Shown: in pieces, positions 1 to 8,502 of the stretch
How positions within the stretch are numbered: the first letter of the stretch is position 1
Layout: each line of letters begins with the position of its first letter
Assembly: GCF_004570345.1 (NCBI RefSeq)
Contig: NZ_SPQM01000158.1
Coordinates: forward strand, 1-10,056
Direction of reading: 5' to 3'
DNA from: Blastococcus sp. CT_GayMR20
GTDB taxonomy: Bacteria; Actinomycetota; Actinomycetes; Mycobacteriales; Geodermatophilaceae
DNA: 10,056 bases
Program-made: the position numbers and the translations under genes
Notes under the pieces: generated by a model
Told to the model about the DNA's origin: nothing
Seen by the model: only the letters and a program-made list of their open reading frames with translations
The model's database searches: none

Positions 1-740
1 ACGCGGAGGAGCCGGGCGATCGGGCGCCACGGCCAGGCCGGGACGAAGGCGCGCACCGGCTCCCGCTCGACCGCGGCGGTGAGGGCGTCGACGCCCGTGT
101 CGAGGTCGACGGTGAACGGGCCGCGGCGGCCGACGTTGATGTCGGTGGCGATGTAGCCCGGCAGGATCGTCGTCACGGTGATGCCGGTGCCCCAGACGTC
201 GGAGCGGATCCCCTCGGCCAGCGCGTTGACCGCGGCCTTGCTCGCCCCGTACGCCGTCCTGGTCTCCTTCATCCCGCGGATGCTCGCCACCGACGAGATC
301 AGCACGAGATGTCCGGCGCCCTGTGCGCGGAAGACCTCCATGGCGGCCTCGCACTGCGCGTGCGCGCCCAGGACGTTGGTGTGCAGGACGGCGCGGTTGG
401 CCCACGCCGTGCCGGTGCCGATGGACGCGCCCTTGCCGATGCCGGCGTTGACCACGAACCGGTCCAGCCCGCCCAGCCGGGCGACCAGCTCGGGGACGAC
501 GGTCGCGACCGACTCGGGGTCGTCGACGTCCATCGCGGCGATCTCGACGCGGATACCGGGATGGGCGGCGAGCAGTTCCTCCTGCAGCGCCTCGAGCCGG
601 TCGGTGCGACGGGCGGCGAGCGCGAGGTCGCGGCCCATGGCGGCGAACCGGCGCGCCATGCCCTCGCCGAGGCCGGAGCTGGCGCCGGTGATCAGGATGC
701 GCTGACGGACGGGGTGCGGCACCGCGACAGCATGCCGCAC
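1..740 (-). CDS. SDR-family NAD(P)-dependent oxidoreductase (3' end outside window)
   Basis: A classical short-chain dehydrogenase/reductase, probably cytosolic. Counting from a GTG at 740, it shows the Rossmann cofactor motif TGASSGLG (residues 18-25), the NAG motif (98-100), and a catalytic tetrad of N122, S150, Y164 and K168 (YGASK). A typical post-catalytic LPGYIATD segment follows. About 246 codons lie in the window. Classical SDRs are roughly 250-280 residues, so only a short C-terminal piece is missing beyond position 1. The start is uncertain: GTG at 740 and GTG at 722 are both in frame before the first strand (RILITGAS), and neither has a strong ribosome binding site. The substrate cannot be told from the sequence. 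An arginine soon after the first strand (AARRTDRLE, residues 42-50) is a feature often seen in NADP(H)-preferring members. It diverges from the MFS gene across 159 nt that hold a candidate operator. Confidence 0.9.
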   Translation of the reverse strand, partial: MRHAVAVPHPVRQRILITGASSGLGEGMARRFAAMGRDLALAARRTDRLEALQEELLAAHPGIRVEIAAMDVDDPESVATVVPELVARLGGLDRFVVNAGIGKGASIGTGTAWANRAVLHTNVLGAHAQCEAAMEVFRAQGAGHLVLISSVASIRGMKETRTAYGASKAAVNALAEGIRSDVWGTGITVTTILPGYIATDINVGRRGPFTVDLDTGVDALTAAVEREPVRAFVPAWPWRPIARLLR

Positions 741-825
741 GCCGTCCGGGACCTTGGTCCCGGCGTGGTGCAACGACGGGTGACCGGCCGGTCGCAGGCA
801 CGGAGCACGCGCCGGTGGTGGCCCC

Positions 826-867
826 TCCGTGATGTCACGGACGCACCCGCTGCTCCGTCTCCGTGAC
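826..867. promoter_or_regulatory. Candidate repressor operator: three TCCGTGA half-sites
   Basis: Positions 826-841 form the 16-nt palindrome TCCGTGATGTCACGGA, with 7-bp arms and a 2-nt centre. A third copy of the half-site, TCCGTGA, lies at 860-866. Together with the next base (TCCGTGAC, 860-867) it is an exact 8-bp inverted match to GTCACGGA at 834-841. The last half-site abuts the proposed -10 hexamer of the MFS gene at 868-873, where a bound protein would block RNA polymerase. The spacing would suit a dimeric TetR- or MarR-type repressor of the efflux gene, possibly also acting on the divergent SDR gene. The repeats are seen directly; the regulator type is inference, and no regulator gene lies in the window. 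Confidence 0.45.
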
Positions 868-895
868 TAGCGTCCCGCGCGGTCTCACGAGGAGG
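868..895 (+). promoter_or_regulatory. Candidate -10 element and ribosome binding site of the MFS gene
   Basis: The hexamer TAGCGT at 868-873 fits the actinobacterial -10 pattern TAnnnT. No convincing -35 element is seen 17 nt upstream. A strong Shine-Dalgarno sequence, AGGAGG, at 890-895 sits four bases before the ATG at 900 and fixes that start. The same 8-mer, CTAGCGTC, recurs upstream of the amidase gene on the other strand. Confidence 0.45.
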
Positions 896-899
896 ACCC

Positions 900-2591
900 A
901 TGGCCACCGATCACCCGCCGGGTCCGGACCCGCGGCCACCGGCCCCGGGTCCGGACCCGCGGCCACCGGCCGAGCAACCCGACGCCGCGGCGGCGACGGA
1001 CGGCGGCCGACGGACCGGTCCCGGAGGCCGGCCGCTGTGGGTCGCCCTCGTCCTGATCAGCACGGCCCAGCTCATGGTCGTGCTGGACGGGTCGGTCGTG
1101 AACATCGCGCTCCCCCGGCTCCAGGAGGACCTGGCCGTCTCCGATGCCGACCTCACGTGGGTGGTGACCGCGTACGCGATCGCCTTCGGCGGGCTGCTGC
1201 TGCTCGGTGGGCGGCTGGGCGACCTGCTGGGCAGACGGCGGGTCTTCATCTGGGGCGTGCTGCTGTTCTCCCTGGGCTCCCTGCTGGCCGGCATCGCCCA
1301 GGAACAGTGGCAGCTGCTGGCCGCCCGGGTCCTGCAGGGCGGCGGTGCGGCCGCCGCGTCCCCGACGGCGCTCGCACTGGTCACCACGACGTTCCCGGCC
1401 GGCCCGCCGAGAAACCGGGCGTTCGCCGTCTACGCGGCCATGTCGGGTGCCGGCGCGGCGGTCGGGCTCATCCTCGGTGGCGCCCTCACGGAGGCGTCGT
1501 GGCGCTGGACGATGCTGATCAACGTGCCGATCGGGCTGCTGGTCGCCGTCCTGGCACCACGGTTCCTGGCCGAGTCCGCGCCGCAGCGCGGCCGCTGGGA
1601 CCTGCCCGGGGCGCTGACGGCGACACTGGGGCTCGCAGCCCTGGTCTACGGCCTGAACCGCAAGGCACAGACAGACGCCGATACGGGCCTGCCCCAGGAG
1701 TGGTCCGACGACCTGGTCCTCATCCCGCTGATCGCCGCCGTCCTGCTGATCGCCGCGTTCTTCGTGATCGAGGTCCGCTCCCCACACGCCCTGCTGCCCA
1801 TCCGGATCATCACGGACCGGACCCGCGCGGTGAGCTTCGGTGTGATGGGGGTCGTCGGCGCGGCCCTCTTCGCGATGTTCCTGTTCCTGTCGCTGTTCGT
1901 GCAGCAGGTGCTCGGCTACAGCCCGCTGGAGTCCGGCTTCGCGTTCCTGCCGTTCACCGTGGGCATCGTCGTCGCCGCCCAGATCGCCTCGGCGCTCGTC
2001 TCCCGCGTCGACCCCCGCTGGATCGTCGCAGCCGGCGGAGCACTGGCCGTCCTTGCCATGTGGGGCTACAGCCGCCTCGACGTCGACTCGAGCTACGCCG
2101 GCGGCGTCCTGCCGTGGGTCGTCGTCCAGGCCGTCGGGATGGGGTTGATCTTCGTACCGCTGACGCTCACCGCGGTGAGCCGGGTCGACCCGGCGGACGC
2201 CGGTGTGGGCTCAGCCGTGCTCAACACGGTGCAGCAGGTCGGCGGCGCCGTGGGCATCGCGGTCCTGGGGACGGTGTTCGCCAATGCGATCACCCAGCGC
2301 ACGCCCGAACTGCTGGCCGCCCTCGGCGGACCGCCGACCCAGGCACAACTCCAGCAGGTGGCCCTGGAGGCCCAGACCTACGGGACGTCGCGGGCGTTCA
2401 TCGTCGCCGCCTGGATGCTGGCGGTGGTCACGGTCGTCACCCTCGTCGGGCTGAACATCCGGCACGAGGACCTGGCCACCGACGTCACGCCCGGGGTGGT
2501 GGCTGTCGCGGCGGCGCCGGAGATCCCGCCGCAGCCGCCGGCGCCGGCCGACAGCGCCGACCCGGCGGGGAGCAGCAGGCCCCCCGGCTGA
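900..2591 (+). CDS. DHA2-family MFS transporter (EmrB/QacA type, 14 TM helices)
   Basis: An inner-membrane drug:proton antiporter of 563 residues, the usual length for the 14-helix DHA2 group. The start is ATG at 900, preceded by AGGAGG. Residues 1-45 are a Pro/Gly/Asp-rich cytoplasmic extension with a duplicated nine-residue unit. TM1 carries the motif MVVLDGSVVNIALP, with D63 as the membrane acidic residue. Motif A, GGRLGDLLGRR, is at 103-113, and the motif B arginine is R143 (RVLQG). A motif C-like glycine pattern, GAGAAVGLILGG (183-194), is followed by the family signature WRW...INVPIG (201-212). A last TM helix near residues 500-520 leads to an Ala/Pro-rich tail of about 40 residues. Family knowledge supports export of drugs, dyes or an endogenous metabolite by proton exchange; the substrate is not predictable. 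The upstream palindromes suggest repressor control. It is convergent with the DsbA-family gene, with 9 nt between the stops. Confidence 0.95.
   Translation: MATDHPPGPDPRPPAPGPDPRPPAEQPDAAAATDGGRRTGPGGRPLWVALVLISTAQLMVVLDGSVVNIALPRLQEDLAVSDADLTWVVTAYAIAFGGLLLLGGRLGDLLGRRRVFIWGVLLFSLGSLLAGIAQEQWQLLAARVLQGGGAAAASPTALALVTTTFPAGPPRNRAFAVYAAMSGAGAAVGLILGGALTEASWRWTMLINVPIGLLVAVLAPRFLAESAPQRGRWDLPGALTATLGLAALVYGLNRKAQTDADTGLPQEWSDDLVLIPLIAAVLLIAAFFVIEVRSPHALLPIRIITDRTRAVSFGVMGVVGAALFAMFLFLSLFVQQVLGYSPLESGFAFLPFTVGIVVAAQIASALVSRVDPRWIVAAGGALAVLAMWGYSRLDVDSSYAGGVLPWVVVQAVGMGLIFVPLTLTAVSRVDPADAGVGSAVLNTVQQVGGAVGIAVLGTVFANAITQRTPELLAALGGPPTQAQLQQVALEAQTYGTSRAFIVAAWMLAVVTVVTLVGLNIRHEDLATDVTPGVVAVAAAPEIPPQPPAPADSADPAGSSRPPG
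918..971 (+). repeat. Perfect 27-bp tandem duplication in the MFS N-terminus
   Basis: Two identical adjacent 27-bp units (918-944 and 945-971) each encode PGPDPRPPA in frame, giving 18 residues of proline-rich repeat before the first membrane helix. The units are identical at the DNA level, including silent positions. This indicates a recent slippage duplication or a copy-variable site. Confidence 0.95.
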
Positions 2592-2600
2592 CGCGGAGGC

Positions 2601-3266
2601 TCAGCGGCGCGAGGTGAGCTCCAGGGTGTCCGCGGGCACGGAGTCCATGTCCGGGCCCGAGAGCCGGGTGCGCTTGAGCTCCCAGAAGTCGGGGAGGTTG
2701 GCGAGCAGGACGGCGCCGTCGAAGGCCTTGCCGGCGTCCTCACCGGTCGGCACCCTGCTGATCACCGGGCCGAAGAACGCGACGCCGTCGATGTGCATGA
2801 CCGGCGTGCCGACGTCGTCGCCGACCGGGTCCATGCCCGCGTGGTGGCTCTTCTCGAGGGCCTCGTCGTACTCGGTCGAGGTCGCGGCCTCGGCGAGCTC
2901 GGCGGGCAGCCCGACCCGCTCGAGGGCGGGCGCGATCAGCTCGTCGAGCTCCAGCTTCTCGTGGTGCCGCAGGGTGCCCATCGCGGTGTAGAGGTCGCCG
3001 AGGACCTCGTCGCCGTGCTTCTCGGCCGCGGCGATGGCGACGCGGACGGGGCCGATCGCCTGCTCCATCATCTTCTGGTACTCCTCGGGCAGGTCGCGCC
3101 CGCGGTTGAGGACGGCGAGCGACATGACGTGCCAGTGCAGGTCGATGTCGCGCACCTTCGCCGCCTCGAGGACCCACCGGCTGGTCAGCCAGGCCCACGG
3201 GCACAGCGGGTCGAACCAGAAGTCCACGCGGGCCCTGGTGGGGGCGCTCTGCACTGCCTCGGTCAT
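2601..3266 (-). CDS. DsbA-family thioredoxin-fold protein, Rv2466c (mycothiol nitroreductase) type, CPWA variant
   Basis: A 221-residue cytosolic thioredoxin-fold protein with no signal peptide. The start is ATG at 3266, preceded by GAGGAG about seven bases upstream. An in-frame extension upstream exists but is unsupported. From memory, the sequence closely follows M. tuberculosis Rv2466c: [17 protein letters not shown] (residues 15-31), [64 protein letters not shown] and ELKRTR. Rv2466c is a mycothiol-dependent reductase in the SigH oxidative-stress regulon, and it activates nitro-prodrugs. Here the CxxC is CPWA: C22 is kept, the second cysteine is A25, and C22 is the only cysteine in the protein. 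The cis-proline is P155 in GTP. It therefore cannot form an intramolecular disulfide and would have to work through a mixed disulfide with mycothiol, or non-redoxly. It is divergent from pepN, the same arrangement as in mycobacteria. Confidence 0.9.
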   Translation of the reverse strand: MTEAVQSAPTRARVDFWFDPLCPWAWLTSRWVLEAAKVRDIDLHWHVMSLAVLNRGRDLPEEYQKMMEQAIGPVRVAIAAAEKHGDEVLGDLYTAMGTLRHHEKLELDELIAPALERVGLPAELAEAATSTEYDEALEKSHHAGMDPVGDDVGTPVMHIDGVAFFGPVISRVPTGEDAGKAFDGAVLLANLPDFWELKRTRLSGPDMDSVPADTLELTSRR

Positions 3267-3324
3267 CGGGGGCTCCTCGCGTCTCTCGTGGGCACGGCGT
3301 CGTCCTGCCGCACCTGCTGCCCCC

Positions 3325-3354
3325 AACAATCCGGATCGGCGACGACTTGTTCCC
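3325..3354 (-). promoter_or_regulatory. Weak SigH/SigR-like promoter candidate for the DsbA-family gene
   Basis: On the minus strand GGGAACA (from 3354) is followed by GTT at 3327-3325, with 21 nt between GGAAC and GTT. This resembles the GGAAY...GTT promoter of thiol-stress sigma factors SigH/SigR, and Rv2466c is a known SigH target. The spacing is longer than the roughly 16-19 nt usually given, so this is tentative. It would place the transcript start some 40-50 nt before the ATG at 3266. Confidence 0.22.
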
Positions 3355-3420
3355 TCGCGCAACCAACGCCCGTCCCGGCGTGCCGCCGGACCTGTCGCCC
3401 GTGCATGGAAAGCTGGCCGG

Positions 3421-5976
<2,556 letters not shown>

Positions 5977-6005
5977 CCCCGGGCCTATCCGCCGACGGTT
6001 GTGGG

Positions 6006-6037
6006 CCGATCGCGGGGGCCGGAGGCTCCCCGATCGG
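6006..6037 (+). terminator. Candidate hairpin terminator after pepN
   Basis: Thirty nt after the pepN stop, CCGATC (6006-6011) pairs with GATCGG (6032-6037). After a two-base bulge, GGGG pairs with CCCC, and GCC pairs with GGC around a GGA loop. The stem is very GC-rich. No T-tract follows, which is common in actinobacterial terminators. The rest of the 138-nt gap between pepN and the DUF5130 gene shows no gene. Confidence 0.5.
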
Positions 6038-6114
6038 AACATGGGCAGCGGTTCGGCCCCGTCCCGGGTTCCGCCCTGAGCGTGCGAAGGGTGGGGTGGA
6101 CGGGGTGTCCTTCT

Positions 6115-6579
6115 TCAGTGAGGGCGGCGCAGGGACGCCGGGTGGCCGGCCTGGTCGGAGAGCTGGCGCAGACCGTTCACGATGCCGCCGACGAGGTCGC
6201 CCGCGGCGAAGGAGCCCGTCATCGACAGGACGGCGAGCGCGCAGGCGCGGTCGGGCATGCGGCGGGCCGCGGTCGCACCGGTGACGACCTCGACGACCCG
6301 CTGCCCCGGCGAGACCGCGAGCAGCACCGCCTCCGACGGGTTCGTACCGGAGCGCGCGTGCAGCTCCTCGGCGGTGACGCGGGTGCGCTTGCCGAGATCG
6401 CCGATGTAGAGCGTGAAGCGCAGCCCGGTCTCGCGGGAGGACATGGTCAGCGCCTCGTCGAGGCGGGCCAGCTCCTGCCACGTGAAGATGCGGTCGAGGG
6501 AACTGCCCTCGTCCGTCCGGGCTGGGGCGGTCTGGTCGGTGGCCGTGTCGTGGGACTCGGCTTCGAGCGCGCGGGTCAT
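6115..6579 (-). CDS. DUF5130 family protein (Rv2468c-like; possible respiratory supercomplex-associated factor)
   Basis: A 154-residue protein that starts at ATG 6579, with GGAGG seven bases upstream. After a variable, acidic and polar N-terminus (residues 1-27) comes the conserved core: RETGLRFTLYIGDLG (49-63), a helix EELHAR, then SEAVLLAVSPGQRVVEVVTG (82-101) and AAGDLVGGIVNGLRQLSDQ (125-143). I recognise this as the actinobacterial DUF5130 family, to which Rv2468c belongs. It has a TPM-like alternation of strands and helices. No signal peptide or clear TM helix is seen, only a mildly hydrophobic stretch at 112-124. From memory, the M. smegmatis homologue MSMEG_4692 (PRSAF1) was found associated with the cytochrome bcc-aa3 supercomplex. 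The ctaJ-like gene immediately upstream on the same strand (63 nt away) supports a respiratory role. The assignment of function is inference; its exact biochemical role is unknown. Confidence 0.85.
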   Translation of the reverse strand: MTRALEAESHDTATDQTAPARTDEGSSLDRIFTWQELARLDEALTMSSRETGLRFTLYIGDLGKRTRVTAEELHARSGTNPSEAVLLAVSPGQRVVEVVTGATAARRMPDRACALAVLSMTGSFAAGDLVGGIVNGLRQLSDQAGHPASLRRPH

Positions 6580-6642
6580 CGCCGGCCTCCCGGGGCGTCA
6601 GTCGTGGGAACGTCGGAGTGGGTCGGTGCGGTCACGGCCGGC

Positions 6643-6999
6643 TCACCAGGTCCCGCGGGCGCCGCCGAGCGGACCGCCGGCGCCCCTGGGGGCCGGCGGA
6701 GCAGCAGCGGTCGTGGCGCCGTGCGATCCGGAGCCGTGCCCGTCGGTCGGTTCGCCGTAGACCGACGACCCCACGGCCAGGGTTCCCTGACCGGGGACGC
6801 CCGCGCCGTAGCCGCCGCCGTGGCCGCCGGCCGGACCCTCGGGATGCGGCTCGTACCAGACAGCCTCGTGCGGCCACGGCTGCCCTGACCTGTACCGGGG
6901 ACGCTTGCGCCCGCCCGGGAGGAAGATCAGCGCCGCAAGGACGAGGACGACGGCCAGCGGGGCGCCGACGAAGACGAGGAGGGTCTCGGCCACGTTCAC
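6643..6999 (-). CDS. ctaJ: Small one-helix membrane protein, CtaJ-like subunit of aa3 cytochrome oxidase
   Basis: About 118 residues when started at GTG 6999 (MNVAETLLVFVG); a TTG at 7008 would add three residues. I prefer 6999 because a -10-like TAAGTT lies seven bases before it and there is no ribosome binding site, which suggests a leaderless message. Residues 5-29 form one hydrophobic helix with few N-terminal residues outside. Then comes the basic, aromatic cytoplasmic motif RKRPRYRSGQPW (31-42), followed by HEAVWYEPHPEG (44-55). This helix-plus-RPRYR-GQPW-VWY pattern is what I recall for actinobacterial CtaJ, an accessory subunit of the aa3 oxidase in the bcc-aa3 supercomplex (MSMEG_4693 in M. 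smegmatis). Residues 56-118 are Gly/Pro/His-rich and look disordered. The gene lies 22-30 nt after the amidase stop and upstream of the DUF5130 gene. If it is not CtaJ, it is an unassigned small membrane protein. Confidence 0.72.
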   Translation of the reverse strand: MNVAETLLVFVGAPLAVVLVLAALIFLPGGRKRPRYRSGQPWPHEAVWYEPHPEGPAGGHGGGYGAGVPGQGTLAVGSSVYGEPTDGHGSGSHGATTAAAPPAPRGAGGPLGGARGTW

Positions 7000-7033
7000 G
7001 GGCGACAACTTACCGGTCCGGCCGCAGGATCAA
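7000..7033 (-). promoter_or_regulatory. Candidate promoter for a leaderless ctaJ-DUF5130 transcript
   Basis: On the minus strand TTGATC (7033-7028) and TAAGTT (7012-7007) are separated by 15 nt, and the GTG at 6999 follows the -10 by seven bases. The -35-like hexamer overlaps the amidase stop codon TGA. TAAGTT fits TAnnnT; the 15-nt spacer is shorter than the usual 17. It would let ctaJ and the DUF5130 gene be expressed independently of the amidase upstream. Confidence 0.4.
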
Positions 7034-8463
7034 CGGGTGTAGTCCCATCCTGCGGGGTGGCGGTTCACCCACGGCCGCGCAGCCTCGACCTGCGCGGACA
7101 ACGCGAGCAGCGTGACCTCGTCCGCCGGACGCCCCACGAGCATCGTCCCGACCGGCAGTCCGCCGTCCGTCCAGTGCAGCGGCAGGCTCACCGCGGGCTG
7201 GCCGGTGACGTTGAAGAGCGCCGTGAACGCGGCGTACCGCTTGTTCCGCTCGAAGTCCTCCGCGCCGTCGCCGTCGGCGTCGAACCAGCCCACCGGACGC
7301 GGGGTCATGGTCACGACGGGTGCCAGCAGGACGTCGTAGGCAGCGGTGGCCTGCAGGAACCTGCGCGCGAACAGCCGCAGCGCGGTCAGCGACTCCATCG
7401 CCGCCTGCGCCGACATCGCCAACCCGCGGGCGCGCAGCTCCCGCGTGAGCGGGCGCAGCTCGCCGACCCGGTCCGGCGGAACCGGCAGCAGGGTGCCCGA
7501 CAGCGCCCACACCCGCTCGAAGGACGGCAGGACCTCGGGGCCAACGAGCCCGCGCGGCACGTCCTCGACGTCGTGGCCAAGGCTCTCCAGCAGCTTCCCG
7601 GCGTCCTCGAAGGCCGCGACGATCTCCGGCTCCAGTTCCACACCGGACAGCGGGGACTCGAGGTACCGGCCGATGCGCAACCGGCCCGGCGAGCGGTCGG
7701 CCGCCTGCAGGAACGTCTCCCCGGCCGGCAGCGGCGGCGCCCAGGCGAAGTCGCCGAGCACCGGACCGCTCATCGCGTCGAGCATCGCCGCGGCATCCCG
7801 GACGGTGCGAGCCAGCGGCCCGCTGGTCCCCAGCCCCGTGACGTCGGCGCCGAGCGGGGCGTTGCTGATCCGCCCGCGGCTGGGCTTGACCCCCACGATC
7901 CCGTTGATGCTCGCCGGGATGCGGATCGAGCCGCCGCCGTCGCTGCCCTGGGCGAACGGCACCATCCCGGCGGCGACCGCCACCGCCGCTCCCCCGCTGG
8001 AGCCGCCCGCGAGGAGGGACGGGTCCCACGGGCAGCGCGCCGGCCCGGCGACGTCGTTGTCGGTGTAGCAGGGGTACCCGAACTCCGGCGTGTTGGTCTT
8101 GCCCAGGCTGATCGTCCCGGCCGCGGCCAGGGCGGTCACGACCGCGTCGTCCACGGTCGGCACGAAGTCGGCCATGACCCGCGAGCCGAACGTCGTCCGT
8201 ACGCCGGCGGTGTTGTTGAGGTCCTTGATCGCCGTGGGGACGCCGAGCAGCGGCGGCAGCTCGCCGCCACGGCCCAGCCGCGCCTCGGCGGCGGCCGCCG
8301 CGGCGAGGGCTTGCTCGGGCGTGACGGTCACGAACGCGCCGAGGCCGGCGTCGAGCGCGTCGATGCGCGCCAGGAAGTGCTCGACCAGCTCGGTCGGGCT
8401 GGCCTCTCCCGCACGGACGGCGGCGGCCTGCTCGAGCGCGGTGAGGTCGTGCAGCTGGGTCAC
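7030..8463 (-). CDS. Amidase-signature family amidohydrolase
   Basis: A 477-residue enzyme of the amidase signature family, which hydrolyses C-N bonds of amides through a Ser-cisSer-Lys triad. The length is normal. Counted from GTG 8463, the catalytic lysine is K80 in PTAIKDLNN. The glycine-rich motif GGSSGG (153-158) supplies cis-Ser S155, and the nucleophile is S179 in SDGGGSIRIPA (174-184). The 24-residue spacing from S155 to S179 matches characterised members. The usual GSDTGGS is here GSDGGGS. No signal peptide is seen, so it is probably cytosolic. The substrate cannot be deduced; it lacks GatB or GatC neighbours, so it is unlikely to be tRNA amidotransferase subunit GatA. The start has no ribosome binding site but has TAGCGT eight bases upstream. 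It diverges from kynureninase across 39 nt, so the two genes may be co-regulated. ctaJ lies immediately downstream on the same strand. Confidence 0.92.
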   Translation of the reverse strand: MTQLHDLTALEQAAAVRAGEASPTELVEHFLARIDALDAGLGAFVTVTPEQALAAAAAAEARLGRGGELPPLLGVPTAIKDLNNTAGVRTTFGSRVMADFVPTVDDAVVTALAAAGTISLGKTNTPEFGYPCYTDNDVAGPARCPWDPSLLAGGSSGGAAVAVAAGMVPFAQGSDGGGSIRIPASINGIVGVKPSRGRISNAPLGADVTGLGTSGPLARTVRDAAAMLDAMSGPVLGDFAWAPPLPAGETFLQAADRSPGRLRIGRYLESPLSGVELEPEIVAAFEDAGKLLESLGHDVEDVPRGLVGPEVLPSFERVWALSGTLLPVPPDRVGELRPLTRELRARGLAMSAQAAMESLTALRLFARRFLQATAAYDVLLAPVVTMTPRPVGWFDADGDGAEDFERNKRYAAFTALFNVTGQPAVSLPLHWTDGGLPVGTMLVGRPADEVTLLALSAQVEAARPWVNRHPAGWDYTR

Positions 8464-8502
8464 GGACGGCGACGCTAGCCCTGGACCCGGTAGACAGATC
8501 AC
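8464..8502. promoter_or_regulatory. Compact divergent promoter region, amidase / kynureninase
   Basis: Only 39 nt separate the two GTG starts. On the plus strand TAGACA (8491-8496) lies exactly six bases before the kynureninase GTG, ideal for a leaderless transcript. On the minus strand TAGCGT (8477-8472) lies eight bases before the amidase GTG. Neither start has a Shine-Dalgarno sequence. No convincing -35 hexamers are seen. Any upstream promoter elements would have to lie in the opposite promoter or gene. Confidence 0.45.

Noticed and set aside
178..866. Plus-strand open frames opposite the SDR gene.
   Set aside because: The minus strand carries a complete set of SDR motifs here; the plus frames have shadow-like composition and no motif.
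2587..2605. Short hairpin GCTGA...TCAGC spanning both stop codons of the MFS and DsbA-family genes.
   Set aside because: Only five base pairs, three of which arise automatically from two convergent TGA stops, with a 9-nt loop. Too weak to call a terminator.
6057..6105. Inverted pair CCCCGTCC / GGACGGGG between pepN and the DUF5130 gene.
   Set aside because: The 33-nt loop and simple GC-rich arms make chance likely. It might serve the minus strand, but the support is poor.
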